This document shows, in pieces, positions 1-10,696 of a stretch of 64,000 nucleotides of DNA; position 1 is the stretch's first letter, and every line of letters starts with the position of its first letter. The notes under the pieces are model-generated. The model saw only the letters and a list, made by a program, of their open reading frames with translations, made no database searches and was not told where the DNA came from. The position numbers and the translations under genes are program-made. Source of the DNA: Strigamia acuminata (taxonomy: Eukaryota > Arthropoda > Chilopoda > Geophilomorpha > Linotaeniidae); contig OX442314.1 of assembly GCA_949358305.1 (NCBI GenBank), positions 48,492,581 through 48,556,580 of the forward strand, written 5' to 3'.

Positions 1-938
1 CGAGGAGGTAGAGAGTTGGATTTGCTGCCCCCAAATCACTTTGTTTTTAAATAGGATTGAAATTGGTCGAGCATTCATGGGATCATTCATTTCACACCCA
101 CAAAACATCCTCCTCTCACAAGGTGTGCGCCATTACAAATCACGTTCGAACGTAGCCACGAAAGAAACGCACTTCAAAAGAACGAAAAAAATAGAAAAAA
201 AGCATCAGACGAATTAAAATTGAAATTAAACAAATAAAGAGTTATTTTCTGAGCCTATTGTAACTTCACAGCCTACACATTAACAAATATTTCATTCCAA
301 ATTAAGATTAGGCCTAAAATGGAATCTAAATACCCCGATACGCGTGAGCAAGAAATATTAACCAAAATTCAAACCTTCGACTCAAAATCCAACCTGAATC
401 CAGCTCCTGGTCGTACATCGATACAATTCTCCATGAATACGATCGAAAAACAAATAGAAATTGCGAATTGCGAAAATGCACGAACCCGATAGAAAACAAT
501 AACTGAAAGCGCGAAATGGAATGATAACAACACAAAACACGTCACCGTTGCTATGCCGACGGAAAGCATCACTATTGGTTGAAAATTACATAAGCTAATG
601 ACAGTTGTTCCTACCAGGCGGCGCTACAAAAACTCACAAGTCAGTGTCGTTGAAAATTTCCAAACAAAAACCCAAATCATTGTGTTTGCCTGTGTTTTCC
701 GATGTTGTTTTTCACTCGAATAAACTATACTGTGATCAACTACAAGGTTGTACCTTCTCCCATTGGTTGAGCCATTTCACTTGTGCATTTGACACAAAAA
801 AGTAGATCAAAACACCAAAATTGCCCTACTTGTACAGACATTGTAATCGAGAAGAAAAAAATTCAAAAACTGTTTGCTTTTCTGACAAAGCAACCACTAA
901 CTACAAAGCTAATGAATAATCTTCTACATAAACGTAAG
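1..938. other. AT-rich non-coding stretch upstream of the channel exon
   Basis: I see no exon I can support here. Bases about 740-860 resemble the arms of the inverted-repeat element at 21366-22278. They share a stretch reading CCTTCTCCCATTGG followed by a GAGCC-like block, and a later stretch ending ATTGTAATCGAG. This is therefore probably a degraded copy of the same transposon. Earlier exons of the channel gene, homologous to those at 8827-9494, were looked for and not found. Confidence 0.4.
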
Positions 939-1136
939 ATTTCCGTTCATGAAGATAGATTTACCACTTTGCAAATGTGCAAACGATGCATTCAAGAAAT
1001 ACCAAGCTGTTTTACTCAAGATTGGAGGACTGGAGCCAATTGCTCAATGCCTATGTCGACGTCCGTGTCAACAATTAACCTTTACACCAGATATTGAAGC
1101 TGGCACTGCAGATAATGAAAAAACGTTGACTATATC

Positions 1137-1759
1137 TGTGAGTGTTTGGACGGTCGCCACGTGGTCGGGGGAGAGCCACGAGGCGCTGGACACAACACAC
1201 ACGATAGAATTCACTCCGAAATACACAAGAGACACAAGTTTAGTTTAAGGTAAGCTTTATTGATGTCTAGGGGTATGATGTGGTGTCTCCCAGTGCATTT
1301 CCCAATGCGACGGCTGCGGACAGCCGTCCCTAACCTGACCGCGTGGCACGGCGGCCAATGGCCGCCATGACACACGTGGTCGGAATACCGTTTAGCCGTG
1401 TCGTCGCTACGTTCACGGGGAACGCAGGACGGACACGGGGAACGTGGACTATCAAGTCCCGGCGGGCGACAGAGTCGCTACGCCAACTGGATTCGTCATT
1501 GCCGCCAGCGTGGAAGAGCGATCGTGGAAGCGACCGTTCGCCATGCTGGAAGTTAGGGAACTCTCTTGGGCCTCTGCAGGGCCCACCACTTCCGGAAGGG
1601 GCACTTCCGGTTCCCAATTGGCCGGGCCAACGACAGTCAGCTCCACCTGGTGCGGGAGTCCGCAACAGGTGCGCGCGAGAAACACACGAGGTGCGCGAGA
1701 GCCGTGGAAGCGCCGTGTGTTGCAGGCAAGTGAGCGGACTGAGCGGGCAGCCGGTCACA
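1137..1759 (-). repeat. 3' LTR of the retrotransposon
   Basis: This is the left-hand repeat, downstream in the element's own sense. It is GC-rich, begins TGTGAG on the plus strand and ends GGTCACA. The AATAAA signal on the minus strand is at 1256-1261. It is adjacent to the polypurine-like tract at 1760-1770. The long ORFs visible here in several frames are by-products of GC-rich sequence. Confidence 0.88.
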
Positions 1760-2246
1760 TCTCCCCCCCCTAAAAAAGGTAAGTACTGAGAGGGGTACCT
1801 CAACACAATCACGAAAGTGGTTGTTTGAAAGTTAATTTCATAATTAAAAATTAATCATTACTTTTCTTTTTTGCAGATAACCAGATGACCGGATGAGTTG
1901 ATGACAACTGGACCACGGATCACCAGCAGGTAACATCGGGAAAAATACACCAGAGAAAACAACGCACACTTACCCCCAGGATGAAGACAAAATACAATTC
2001 GTGAAATATAAATACTGTAAATAACACTTGTAAATTTTTAACACATTTGAATAAAAAATTCTTTGAAAAATATTAAAATCTAAGTTAATTTAATTCTAAT
2101 AGGTAAGTAAATGCATTTGTAGCTTTGAGAATAAAAGTTAGGACTATTATTATTACTTTGATAGAGAAAAAAAACCATTTAAAAAATGTAAAAAACTATC
2201 AATACTTTTGGCATTATAAAGTTTTGAGAAAAACTGGCCACTTCTT
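1760..2246 (-). other. 3' untranslated interior of the retrotransposon
   Basis: This lies between the third-ORF stop and the 3' LTR. It starts with the purine tract (minus sense A/G run ending at the LTR). The rest is AT-rich and has no coding sequence I can see. Confidence 0.5.
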
Positions 2247-3428
2247 CTATATCTGTAGCGTCTTGCCGGGCGTCGGTGGCGTCTCGTCGTCGTCGTCACG
2301 TTCGTTCTCTTTTATCGACGGCAGCTCCTTCGCCAGGTTACGACGCGTCTTTTGCTCTCGCTTCGCGGCGGATCTGGTTTTCTTTTCCGCCTTCTTCTCC
2401 GCCTTCTCTGCCTTCGATTGTGGTGGAAAAGGCGGCGGAGGCGTGTGCGATTCTTCGGTTTCCATCGCACTCGATGCTTCGGCGACGGTCTCGGTGGCGG
2501 CCGCGCCATTTTCGATTGACATCGGAGCGGTCTGGAGATTCTGAAATGAAATGTCCGTTGGTCTCTCGCCGAATATCGGCGGCATAATGACCGCTGGATT
2601 TGGAATTGACTGTAAAACAGTCGAGGAACAAACGAATTCCGTCGGCATGCTCGTATCGTTTGAGACGATCGTACACGACGGTGGTGGGATTGATTTCTTC
2701 GCCGCTTGCGTACATGACGTAACCGTAGCGGTCACTCGTTGGCTCACGGCGAGGGCGGCTTGTCGCTGTTTATAATCAGCGACCTTCTCCCACTTGAGAC
2801 GTTCTTTGGCTAAAGCGTTTACTGTCTCTTCCGCCATCTTTGGATTTCGTTCGCGGATCTTTAGTCGCATTGCGACGAGGGCCGCCGAAATCTCAGAGCG
2901 TGGTTTGGCTTTCGATTCTGTCACCGTTGAACATGACTGTTTTACAGTCACTTTCTTCGGTGGTCGAAGGATTTTAGTCGAACTCGAAGTTGAAGTTTTT
3001 GGTGTCTGCGACGTTTGCGAACGATTCGCCGCAAATCCGGCTAGTTTCAAGCGTAAAACCGCTCTTTTTGAAACTCGTCCAGTCGTTGTATCGTCAGCTT
3101 TTGACGTGGAATTGGGATTTGATCCCGTTCGTGGCGATTGGGCTGAAGTCGAGGCGCCGGAATTGGCGTAAAACGCCTTTTCTGACTTCTTTTTTTCTCT
3201 ACGAGAACGCACTCGCATCCAACCGACCACGCGGTTTCTTACTGGAATCGGGCGTCCGGATACCGTCATAAAATGACGGAACCAGAGTTCCAAAGGCTCG
3301 TTGCGATCCACATGTCCTTCACCAAGACAGTTTTTGCACAGAGTTAACGCGCCGTTATTGCGTTCGGTTAAGCAACTTCCTAAACACACCGGGCATACGA
3401 CTCGAGTGCCGGTTGGATATTCTTCCAT
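2247..3428 (-). CDS. Unknown 393-aa protein in the env position of the retrotransposon
   Basis: I do not recognise this protein. It is an intact 393-codon frame from ATG at 3428 to TAG at 2247, on the element's sense strand, downstream of the integrase remnant and just before the 3' LTR. The N-terminus has paired cysteines, C12-x2-C15-x3-C19 and C31-x2-C34 followed by H39, with a CLGEGH stretch like a small zinc ribbon or DnaJ-type zinc site. The middle is rich in Ser, Thr, Lys and Pro, and the C-terminus is highly charged with repeated AEKKAEKK-type blocks and an acidic tail. I see no signal peptide, membrane helix or catalytic motif. It could be an extra retroelement ORF or a host gene fragment picked up by the element. 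It is the only long open frame in the element's interior, which argues for recent constraint or recent capture. Confidence 0.6.
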   Translation of the reverse strand: MEEYPTGTRVVCPVCLGSCLTERNNGALTLCKNCLGEGHVDRNEPLELWFRHFMTVSGRPIPVRNRVVGWMRVRSRREKKKSEKAFYANSGASTSAQSPRTGSNPNSTSKADDTTTGRVSKRAVLRLKLAGFAANRSQTSQTPKTSTSSSTKILRPPKKVTVKQSCSTVTESKAKPRSEISAALVAMRLKIRERNPKMAEETVNALAKERLKWEKVADYKQRQAALAVSQRVTATVTSCTQAAKKSIPPPSCTIVSNDTSMPTEFVCSSTVLQSIPNPAVIMPPIFGERPTDISFQNLQTAPMSIENGAAATETVAEASSAMETEESHTPPPPFPPQSKAEKAEKKAEKKTRSAAKREQKTRRNLAKELPSIKENERDDDDETPPTPGKTLQI

Positions 3429-3989
3429 TGGAAAAAAAATAAAAATGAATTGATCAAATCAAATATACGGAACAGGAAATCGACGGGATTCGTGCGGAGG
3501 AGACGAACTGGACAGTCACTTGCTTGGAACGAGAATGATTTGATGTTGCCAAGATTCCTTCTTAAGTACCGCAGAATAACGTCTTTTACGCAACATGTAC
3601 GAAACCGGAAACGCTATGTTGTCGTCTCGTGATTGGTCCGTAGGAATTTCGAATTCGGAGGTGTCCACCTAGTGGTCAATCTCTGTATCGTATCGGCAAA
3701 ATATGATTTCTCGATGGTCTTTTCGAATCCGAATTCGGTTTTGACTGTGCTGCCGTGGTTTTGTGTGAATCCACTCGTGGCAGAAGCAAAGCCTTTTTCT
3801 TTCTTTTTGGTTTCCCAAAAGGTTTTACTGGTGTTGGCAACTTGGTTGCGATACCAGATTCTGTTGGTCGCACTGGTGGTGGCAAGATTGTTGCTGTACC
3901 AGTGTTCACAGGTCGGTTCTCAAGAACTTCTTCATCTTCCTCATCTAAAATGGGCTATCGAGCTCTCTTTCCAGAAGAAATAAGTCTTT
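3429..3989 (-). other. Degraded interior of the retrotransposon
   Basis: This lies between the unknown ORF and the integrase remnant. Minus-strand frames here are short, basic and broken by stops. It may be the decayed tail of pol. I could not assign a product. Confidence 0.35.
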
Positions 3990-4175
3990 TTAAGTTTCCA
4001 CACTATTGCATGTACTTTTTAATTGTAAAATCATTGATTTTATAAGACTATAAGCATTTGTATTGGTCACTTTAGTGATTATATATGGTGCTTTGAAATG
4101 GTCTTTGCGAGACGAAGCTAATGGTATATCCATTTTTCTCAAAGGATGGATTTTTAGCAAAACTAAATTTCCCAT
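3990..4175 (-). pseudogene. Integrase C-terminal remnant of the retrotransposon
   Basis: The minus-strand frame starts MGNLVLLKIHP and continues with FKAPYIITKV and then NAYSLIK. This order matches the end of Ty3/gypsy integrases: a GDLVL-like strand, a GPY-like motif (here APY), then a V-Y-x-L strand. The frame extends slightly upstream with a plausible ...FDKL...E-M-G lead. No catalytic core is recognisable beyond it, so this is a fragment. It supports a Ty3/gypsy assignment and the minus orientation of the element. Confidence 0.5.
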
Positions 4176-7100
4176 TTCAAGTTCAGAATTTTCAGCACAT
4201 GGCCTGAGTTTATCAAACCATAGCTAAATGTTCCAAATCAGCATTCTAGTTGTTAGACAAACTGGTTTTACAACAAAAACACCTTGGTCTGTTACTTGCA
4301 GAAAGGACAGCTCCGAGCCCGCCGTCACTTTGCATCTGTAAGGATGACAAAGTTGCGAGCAAAATCCGGCGCAGGCAGCGTCATTCCTTCTGCGAGTCGG
4401 TATTCAAACCCTCGAATGCAAATGTTGCATTCTTCTGTCCACTGCTACTAAACATATATAGTTTAAAGAGTGAAAGAAAAAATGAGTTTCTTGAGTGCTG
4501 CTCAATTTTGGTCACAACGTGGCCTTTATTTTAACGTTTGTCGGTGACATATTATTGTTTATTTAAACAATTAGTGTCAATGGTACGATCAAAAGTTAGG
4601 TGTATTCATTCAAGTCTGTAGAGTTTGACTCTGTAACTTCTTTAACGATAATAAAATACAATATTTACTTGCTGGTAAAAATCCCACGTGTCTGTAGGAC
4701 TTCCTTGTAACTGGTAGTCACTGGAAATGTCAAAGACAGGGCCGCAGTTTGCAAAAACGGACAGAGGTGATTGATTAACAACCAACTAGAATCCATTAGA
4801 TTGCTTGATGTGGCTACTCATGGGAGAGGGATTAGTGTCACTTCCCCCCCCCATGTTTCCCATGGTAACGTGATTCGAGTTAATTTCTTGGAAATTAATC
4901 CCCAGATTTCCCAAATTTTCGAAATCTTTTGAAAATCAAACTTTTCCCGAAAAATCTGTGAATACCACATGTTTTTCCGTTGCTTTCTAGTCGCCATCTT
5001 GGGTTTTTATAAAAAAAAATAAATAATTCGACCAGATAAAATGCCAAAATTTCTCCATTTCTGAAAAAAACCAACAATTTTTGAAAGCAAATAGAAATTT
5101 GTTTGGAACTAGAAGTTCAGAACCAGATCAAAATGGTCTGATTCCACAAAAACATGACTTTTGTGCTTTAAAAAAGCACGAAATCATGTCTGTAGAACTT
5201 CGAAATTTTCAAACCAGAGATACGACACATGGTTTCAAGCATAGACTGATCCAGCGTCGTTTGTTTGTTCAGGGAACGTATTGTTGAATCCATCGCCTGA
5301 CGAAATCGAGAGACGTATGGTATTGTCTGAATCAATCGTAATTAACTCAGGTGTCTGTACAAAAAGCTGCTTGCTGGCGAATTCTACGTGGTTTTGCCTG
5401 TTCTTGTGAATGACATTGATTGAATGTATCAAACCGCAGAATCGTAGCAAATGAAAATGGACAAAGTGGATTAATTCATAGAATTGATTTCCCAGAGTTC
5501 CGAGAAAAGTCGAAATTTAAAATTCCAATCATTCTCGAAAATTCCGAGATTTCCACATGTTTTTCTATTGTTTTTCCAGTCGCCATGTTTGATTTTTAAA
5601 ATAAAAACAAAATTTTGACCGTTTTAATGTTCCAATCCCTACATTTCTGCAGAAAAAACAACACTTTTTGAAAAACACAATAGTGATTTTTCGGTTTGGA
5701 ACTAGAAGTTCAGAACCAGATCAAAATGGTCTGATTCCATGAGAACATGACTTTTGTGCCCAAAAAAGGTACGAAATCGTGTCCAAAGAACTTCTAAATT
5801 TTCAAACCAGAGATTTCCATCGTCGTTTCCAACAATAGAAAGCTAACCGCGCTAGCGCGCAGAAAAAACGTTTCTTTATTGCACAGCAACATTGAAAAAC
5901 AGAGAAGAAAGATAAGAAAATGAATAAAAAATCACAAAATACTAGGTGTTTTTTAATATAAAATACACTCAAAAAGTTCCAATTTTTAGCAGAAGGTTTT
6001 TGCAGATATTTACATTACGGGGATATTGTTGCAATCTCTTCTTCTGCCCCAAGAGACCAACAAACGCGCCCGCTCGCCCCTTTCGGGAAGCCTTCATTCC
6101 AGTCTGCACGAGGCTGCCTTTCGACAGAAACGTGCCCACACTGAGATGTCTGTTCATCCCAATGAAATGGTGTTTTTTGTGGAACAGTCAGCTGCACTTA
6201 AAGTAAAAAAGGAAATGCATCTCCTGTCCCTAGTTGCTTTGGGGGCCCACCCTTCAGCTGCCAACTTAAAGCCATATCACCTTCTATTTGGTGCTGTCTA
6301 CCTCCAGGTCATGAAACACGTGTATTCAGTTACAACGATGTCTACTGTCCGGTGTGGCGTCCCAAAGAACCATGAAAATCATAGATAGGGAAAAAAAAAT
6401 CGAAGATAAAGAGAAAAAACAAAAAAAGGTTGTAAAATAAAACAAACTTCCAAATTGTAGAGATTGTCCAAAACTGTGGTTCGAGCACAGTCCTCGAAAA
6501 CAAGCTGAAACAACTTGAAAATCCAATGAAGGTGAATAAAATTCAGAAACAAAAGTTACAGGCTAGATTCCCAGTCTTTTTTCAAAGCTGGTAGCTACCT
6601 GAACGCACAGATATCGTTCCTACGCCCTAACGAACTCTCTGTGCCATTTGAGCACTTCACCATCGGTATCCCCGTACCTCCGGCAGCTCTCCCCGCTATC
6701 CGTGTCCCAATTTTCCACAGTTCTAGGGTTGTATCCAACTTGCAACTGTTTCCAACCAGTACACGGGACAGGGTAGGATTATGACCGATGTGAACCCGGA
6801 TGAGCGCCTTGAGCAGCCACAACGCAACCCATAAATTATGAGCCACAACAAAAATCAAGGCAGTCTTCCCATGTGTGCGGACACTTCGCTGCTACTCGGG
6901 TCCAACTACACGCCAACTCACCGCACGTGACTGTTCCCGCGCCAGCGACCACTAAGCTAGCAACCTGCATCCAAGCGACTAAACGTCCTACAAGAAATTT
7001 GGTGTCACTCAAAGCTCAGTTCAACATCGCCTCCTCGCCCGGCCCATAATGGAACCAGCGATTGCAGCGTGGCAATTAGAATATGACCGCTTCTCCCCCG

Positions 7101-7528
7101 TGGGAATTGGGTTGCTGGTGGCCACCAGCGCGCCTCCTCCACTAATCGAGTTTGAATACGCTGCAGACTGTTCCATTACTTTTACTTGGGCTGCGCACCA
7201 AGAAATAAAAATAATAAAGAAGGTTTGGAATTATATTCCCCTCCCAACCACTCAGTTTTTTAGGCTAAGCTAGAAAGGAATAGAAGACCGTTGGAAAGTG
7301 TGGCTAGAGTAAGTCCCGGCTTGCCAGTACCCAGGCAAGCTGGACATGCACAGCCACCAATTTTTGTCAAGTTAGGGTCCAAAATCAGCGATTAGCGGCC
7401 GTTTCGCCTGCTGATTCCCTATCACAACCATGACCACAGAAATTTCCCCCTTTTTGATCGAAAAATTTCATTCAATGTTGAGTTATCAACTCAACCAGAA
7501 AATAGAAAAAAAAATCGCAAAGAGTTCA
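4176..7528 (-). other. Interior of the retrotransposon without recognisable genes
   Basis: This is over 3 kb of mostly AT-rich sequence with scattered short frames on both strands. None of them looks like gag, protease, reverse transcriptase or RNase H. It contains a diverged direct duplication (about 4900-5220 and 5520-5815). The 6560-7270 part is less AT-rich and may come from another source. The element therefore probably depends on proteins from elsewhere. Confidence 0.5.
4900..5815 (+). repeat. Diverged direct repeat pair inside the retrotransposon
   Basis: A block at about 4900-5220 recurs at about 5520-5815. Both contain GAACTAGAAGTTCAGAACCA followed by a shared AAATGGTCTGATTCCA, a CGCCAT block upstream, and TTTTCAAACCAGAGAT downstream. 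The two copies differ by substitutions and small indels, so the duplication is old compared with the LTR pair. Confidence 0.7.
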
Positions 7529-7546
7529 AGATCCAGGACGGGCCCA
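7529..7546 (-). other. Primer-binding-like site
   Basis: On the minus strand this 18-nt stretch starts TGGGCCCG, four bases inside the 5' LTR. TGG is the complement of a tRNA CCA end. I could not match the rest to a specific tRNA. Confidence 0.4.
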
Positions 7547-7550
7547 CAAT

Positions 7551-8173
7551 TGTGAGTGTTTGGACGGTCGCCACGTGGTCGGGGGAGAGCCACGAGGCGC
7601 TGGACACAACACACACGATAGAATTCACTCCGAAATACACAAGAGACACAAGTTTAGTTTAAGGTAAGCTTTATTGATGTCTAGGGGTATGATGTGGTGT
7701 CTCCCAGTGCATTTCCCAATGCGACGGCTGCGGACAGCCGTCCCTAACCTGACCGCGTGGCACGGCGGCCAATGGCCGCCATGACACACGTGGTCGGAAT
7801 ACCGTTTAGCCGTGTCGTCGCTACGTTCACGGGGAACGCAGGACGGACACGGGGAACGTGGACTATCAAGTCCCGGCGGGCGACAGAGTCGCTACGCCAA
7901 CTGGATTCGTCATTGCCGCCAGCGTGGAAGAGCGATCGTGGAAGCGACCGTTCGCCATGCTGGAAGTTAGGGAACTCTCTTGGGCCTCTGCGGGGCCCAC
8001 CACTTCCGGAAGGGGCACTTCCGGTTCCCAATTGGCCGGGCCAACGACCGTCAGCTCCACCTGGTGCGGGGGTCCGCAACAGGTGCGCGCGAGAAACACA
8101 CGAGGTGCGCGAGAGCCGTGGAAGCGCCGTGTGTTGCAGGCAAGTGAGCGGACTGAGCGGGCAGCCGGTCACA
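7551..8173 (-). repeat. 5' LTR of the retrotransposon
   Basis: This is the same length as the left LTR (623 bp). I saw about three single-base differences, including the CTCTGCRGGG, ACMGTCAGC and GGGRGTCCGC positions. The minus-strand AATAAA is at 7670-7675. Its outer end is followed by TATC, matching the bases before the left LTR. Confidence 0.88.
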
Positions 8174-10027
8174 TATCATTAGCAATAACTAATGAGAAAA
8201 TCACTACATAGGAAGAACGGTACACTTATGATGTCATTGCCTTACTATCAGATTTAGGAGGCAATCTGGGCCTGTTCCTTGGTCTATCCGTAATCTCACT
8301 ACCTCATGTCATTTGGTATTTGTATTATGTTGCATCACATATGCACAAAAAAAGAACCGACAATAAGATTCACCGTCTGTATGAGCTGACCAAAAAGAAA
8401 GTGGTTGAAAGTGAAGGAAAAACCAAAGCAAATGGAGTCTTAGAAAAGGTTAAGTTAATGTTCGTATTAGTTATTGCAGGATTTACTTTATATTGCCTGT
8501 ATATTCGTTTCAACGACTACATGGATGAACCGGTAACAACAATCGTCAGAATAATTGGACGGAACCACACCGAATATCCTTCAGTCACCCTCTGTGGTGA
8601 AGAACAAAATGAAGAGATGGACAAAGCCAGATTACACTTACTGAAACACACCAATAAAACTTGTAATAACATATCACCCTGGCATTTGTTCAATAACAAA
8701 TTGTCAGTGGAAGACATTTGGAAAACCCTTGATATCCAAAAAAGATTTACTGATGTGGACGATGTAACCTTATAAGGCATATTTTTAAAAACATAAACAA
8801 CAACCAAAATTGTTTTATTTTTATAGGGAATACCAGTGAATGTTACTGCACTTCCATTTGGTAATTGTCCACAAGTGAAGAAAGGTAATTTATAAAATTA
8901 ATTTCTTTTAGTTCCCACACTTGAATTGCTTTCTTGTTGGTGCATTTGAAAATTCATTCTGAGCATTCCACTGTTTTTCAGAAAAAATAAATGAATTAAC
9001 CATTACAATTGGGATTGGGATTGGTTCTGTTAATTTAATTTCTTCCGAAGTATGTGACAAGCAGCTAAAGGTACGGCGAAACATTTTCACTCAAAATCAC
9101 CAAACACTTTGCACACACTGCACAAAATCGTAATGCTGCTATCAACTGTAGTGTGACAAATAATTATTTAATACCTGTATACTAGTACAGTACAAATTAA
9201 CTATAATTATTTTGATTATGATAATATTCAGCTATTCCTAAATAATCAGGACGAGGAAGTTAACATTTTGACACCATTGACTGTAGGCTATGGATGGGCC
9301 ATTGATGTAACGCTTCGAGAATCTAAGGTAACAAATTAAATGAATTATGTGAATGCCCAAAATAAACTTTCTTTTATGAAATAGACCGTGCAAAGAAATA
9401 CAAAGCGTAATCCATGTGAAGAAAACAAAAGTGCCTATTTTCAGTGCAAAAATGCTTGTTTGCACAACAATTTATTTCAAAGTGTTAACTGCAGGTTAGT
9501 ACACTTGTTTAGATGTTTCACTTTTTTCATTCCTCACAACATAAGCTACAACTGATTGTAAGTTTGTTTCAGATTACCGTATATGGTAAAACCTAATTTG
9601 CCGGTTTGCAATACTGCAAGTGACGTTGCCACCGCTCATTTCATGTACTTAAATAATTTTCAGACGAATCAAAAACAATGCAAATGCAAACAACCTTGCG
9701 AAAATATTTTTTACCGAATTATGTTTGGGGGCACTAAATTTCCAGTAAATCTTCTGACAATAGACGGTTTTATATCAACAGCCACCAAAACAAACGGCTA
9801 TAGGATCCAAACAACAAAGGCGTCAGTGTCTAACACTGTCACCCAGCCACCCCAGCAACTGCCGACCGCCAAGGTGACTGTCCCGCGAAATATACAACCA
9901 AACACCACACTGTAGTGTCAATTTGAAATTTGGAGAAGATCCATTTCTACAGGAATCTATGCTGATATGAACATTACTACATAGTGAATTTATATAATGT
10001 TTATACAGTATAAACATTATACATTAT

Positions 10028-10090
10028 ACCGGGTGGCCCACATAAAAGCGGCCCCACAATATTACATACACACATTTTCGGGCCGCTTAC
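10028..10090 (+). mobile_element. Partial hairpin MITE
   Basis: It begins ACCGGGTGGCCCACATAAAA and ends near TCGGGCCGC. It matches the left arm and loop of the complete copy at 10201-10280 but lacks the right arm. Confidence 0.7.
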
Positions 10091-10200
10091 TTCTTTCACC
10101 ACAGACCAATACTAATAGAAAACGAGAGCAACAACTCCTAGCACTACTCCTGCATGAATGTAGTTCTACGTTATATATATATATACCGGTATATATATAT

Positions 10201-10280
10201 ACCGGATGGCCCACATAAAAGCGGCCCCACAATATTACATACACACATTTTCGGGCCGCTTTTATGTGGGCCACCCGGTA
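10201..10280. mobile_element. Complete 80-bp hairpin MITE
   Basis: The two arms (ACCGGATGGCCCACATAAAA and the complementary run ending CCACCCGGTA) are almost perfect inverted repeats around a short AT-rich loop. A run of alternating TATA lies just upstream. As single-stranded DNA or RNA it would fold into one long hairpin. Confidence 0.8.
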
Positions 10281-10696
10281 TATTATACTACATTAAAATC
10301 ATCAGGATGTGTCAGGCAAGAAGATTTGTGCTGACCTAATTATCCCGACAATTACACGTCGCGCTTGATATATTAAATCATTTAAAGCCTCAAATGTATA
10401 CAATAATTTGGGACAGAAATGATACCAGAAATGATAATGATACCAGAAATGTATACAATAATTTGGGACAGAAATTATACTATTTTTGATACCATATTTT
10501 TTATCCCAAATAGCTAAAAATAAATTTGAAAAGCTAAATTCCAGTCCCAACAAGTTTTTAAAACTTTTTCTCTGGCCACATTAACCTTCTGCTAAGTTAA
10601 ATGTGTCATTTCAGCTAAATAAACAAGATGGCCAATTTCCCTGGTCAGTGCTGGTGAATGTGGCTACCATGGTTTTTTTTTAAAAACATGAAATAG

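Larger units (their letters stand above)
1137..8173 (-). mobile_element. LTR retrotransposon (Ty3/gypsy-like), non-autonomous, inserted in the channel exon
   Basis: Two 623-bp direct repeats (1137-1759 and 7551-8173) begin TGTGA and end TCACA. The outer flanks carry the same 4 bases, TATC, at 1133-1136 and 8174-8177, so this is a single insertion. Orientation is minus: the AATAAA signal is read on the minus strand in both LTRs, a purine tract (complement of 1760-1770) abuts the left LTR, and a TGG-starting primer-binding-like site lies 4 nt inside the right LTR. The interior has an integrase C-terminal remnant (3990-4175) and one long ORF (2247-3428). About 3.4 kb between the primer site and the integrase remnant has no gag, protease or reverse transcriptase that I can recognise. 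The LTRs differ at about three positions, so the insertion is recent. Confidence 0.88.
939..9744 (+). pseudogene. DEG/ENaC channel, two tandem domains, interrupted by an LTR retrotransposon
   Basis: DEG/ENaC subunits are trimeric cation channels with two membrane helices and a cysteine-rich extracellular domain. Proposed exons are 939-1136 plus 8178-8763 (one exon split by the retrotransposon), 8827-8884, 8982-9070, 9232-9327, 9385-9494 and 9573-about 9744. The phases of all these junctions match. The first part has the C-x-C-x3-C extracellular motif, then at 8221-8316 the LLSDLGGNLGLFLGLS signature of the second membrane helix (G-L-S where G-A-S is usual). The frame then runs without a stop into a cytoplasmic linker, an Asn-Gly (8431-8436) where the family has His-Gly, and a first membrane helix at about 8440-8510. 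Exons at 8827-9744 encode the second extracellular domain. Exon 9573 is homologous to 939-1136 (LPxC, CxCxxPC). Removing the insertion leaves one in-frame TAG at 8209-8211. The second domain lacks its own last helix. I call it a pseudogene because of these lesions, but the exons from 8212 to 9744 are open. Confidence 0.72.
9745..10696. other. Spacer between a 3'-truncated channel gene and a 5'-truncated SR gene
   Basis: The channel frame stays open to 9915, but after 9744 (a possible CCA|GTAAAT donor) it no longer resembles the family. No second membrane helix is found. Hairpin MITEs occupy parts of 10028-10280. A 28-bp stretch, TGTATACAATAATTTGGGAC plus 8 bases, is duplicated in 10390-10480. 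No RRM1 start exon for the following gene was found. Confidence 0.5.

Noticed and set aside
1330-1812. Several 77-160-codon frames on both strands inside the LTRs
   Set aside because: GC-rich LTR sequence gives long open frames by chance; they overlap one another and contain the LTR signals.
6026-6388. 120-codon plus-strand frame inside the retrotransposon
   Set aside because: Opposite to the element's sense, no recognisable domain, and overlapped by minus-strand frames of similar quality.
7515-7546. tRNA-like stretch (GTTCAAGATCC...CCA) next to the right LTR
   Set aside because: Only a T-arm-like and CCA-like fragment; no complete cloverleaf. It fits better as the complement of a primer-binding site.
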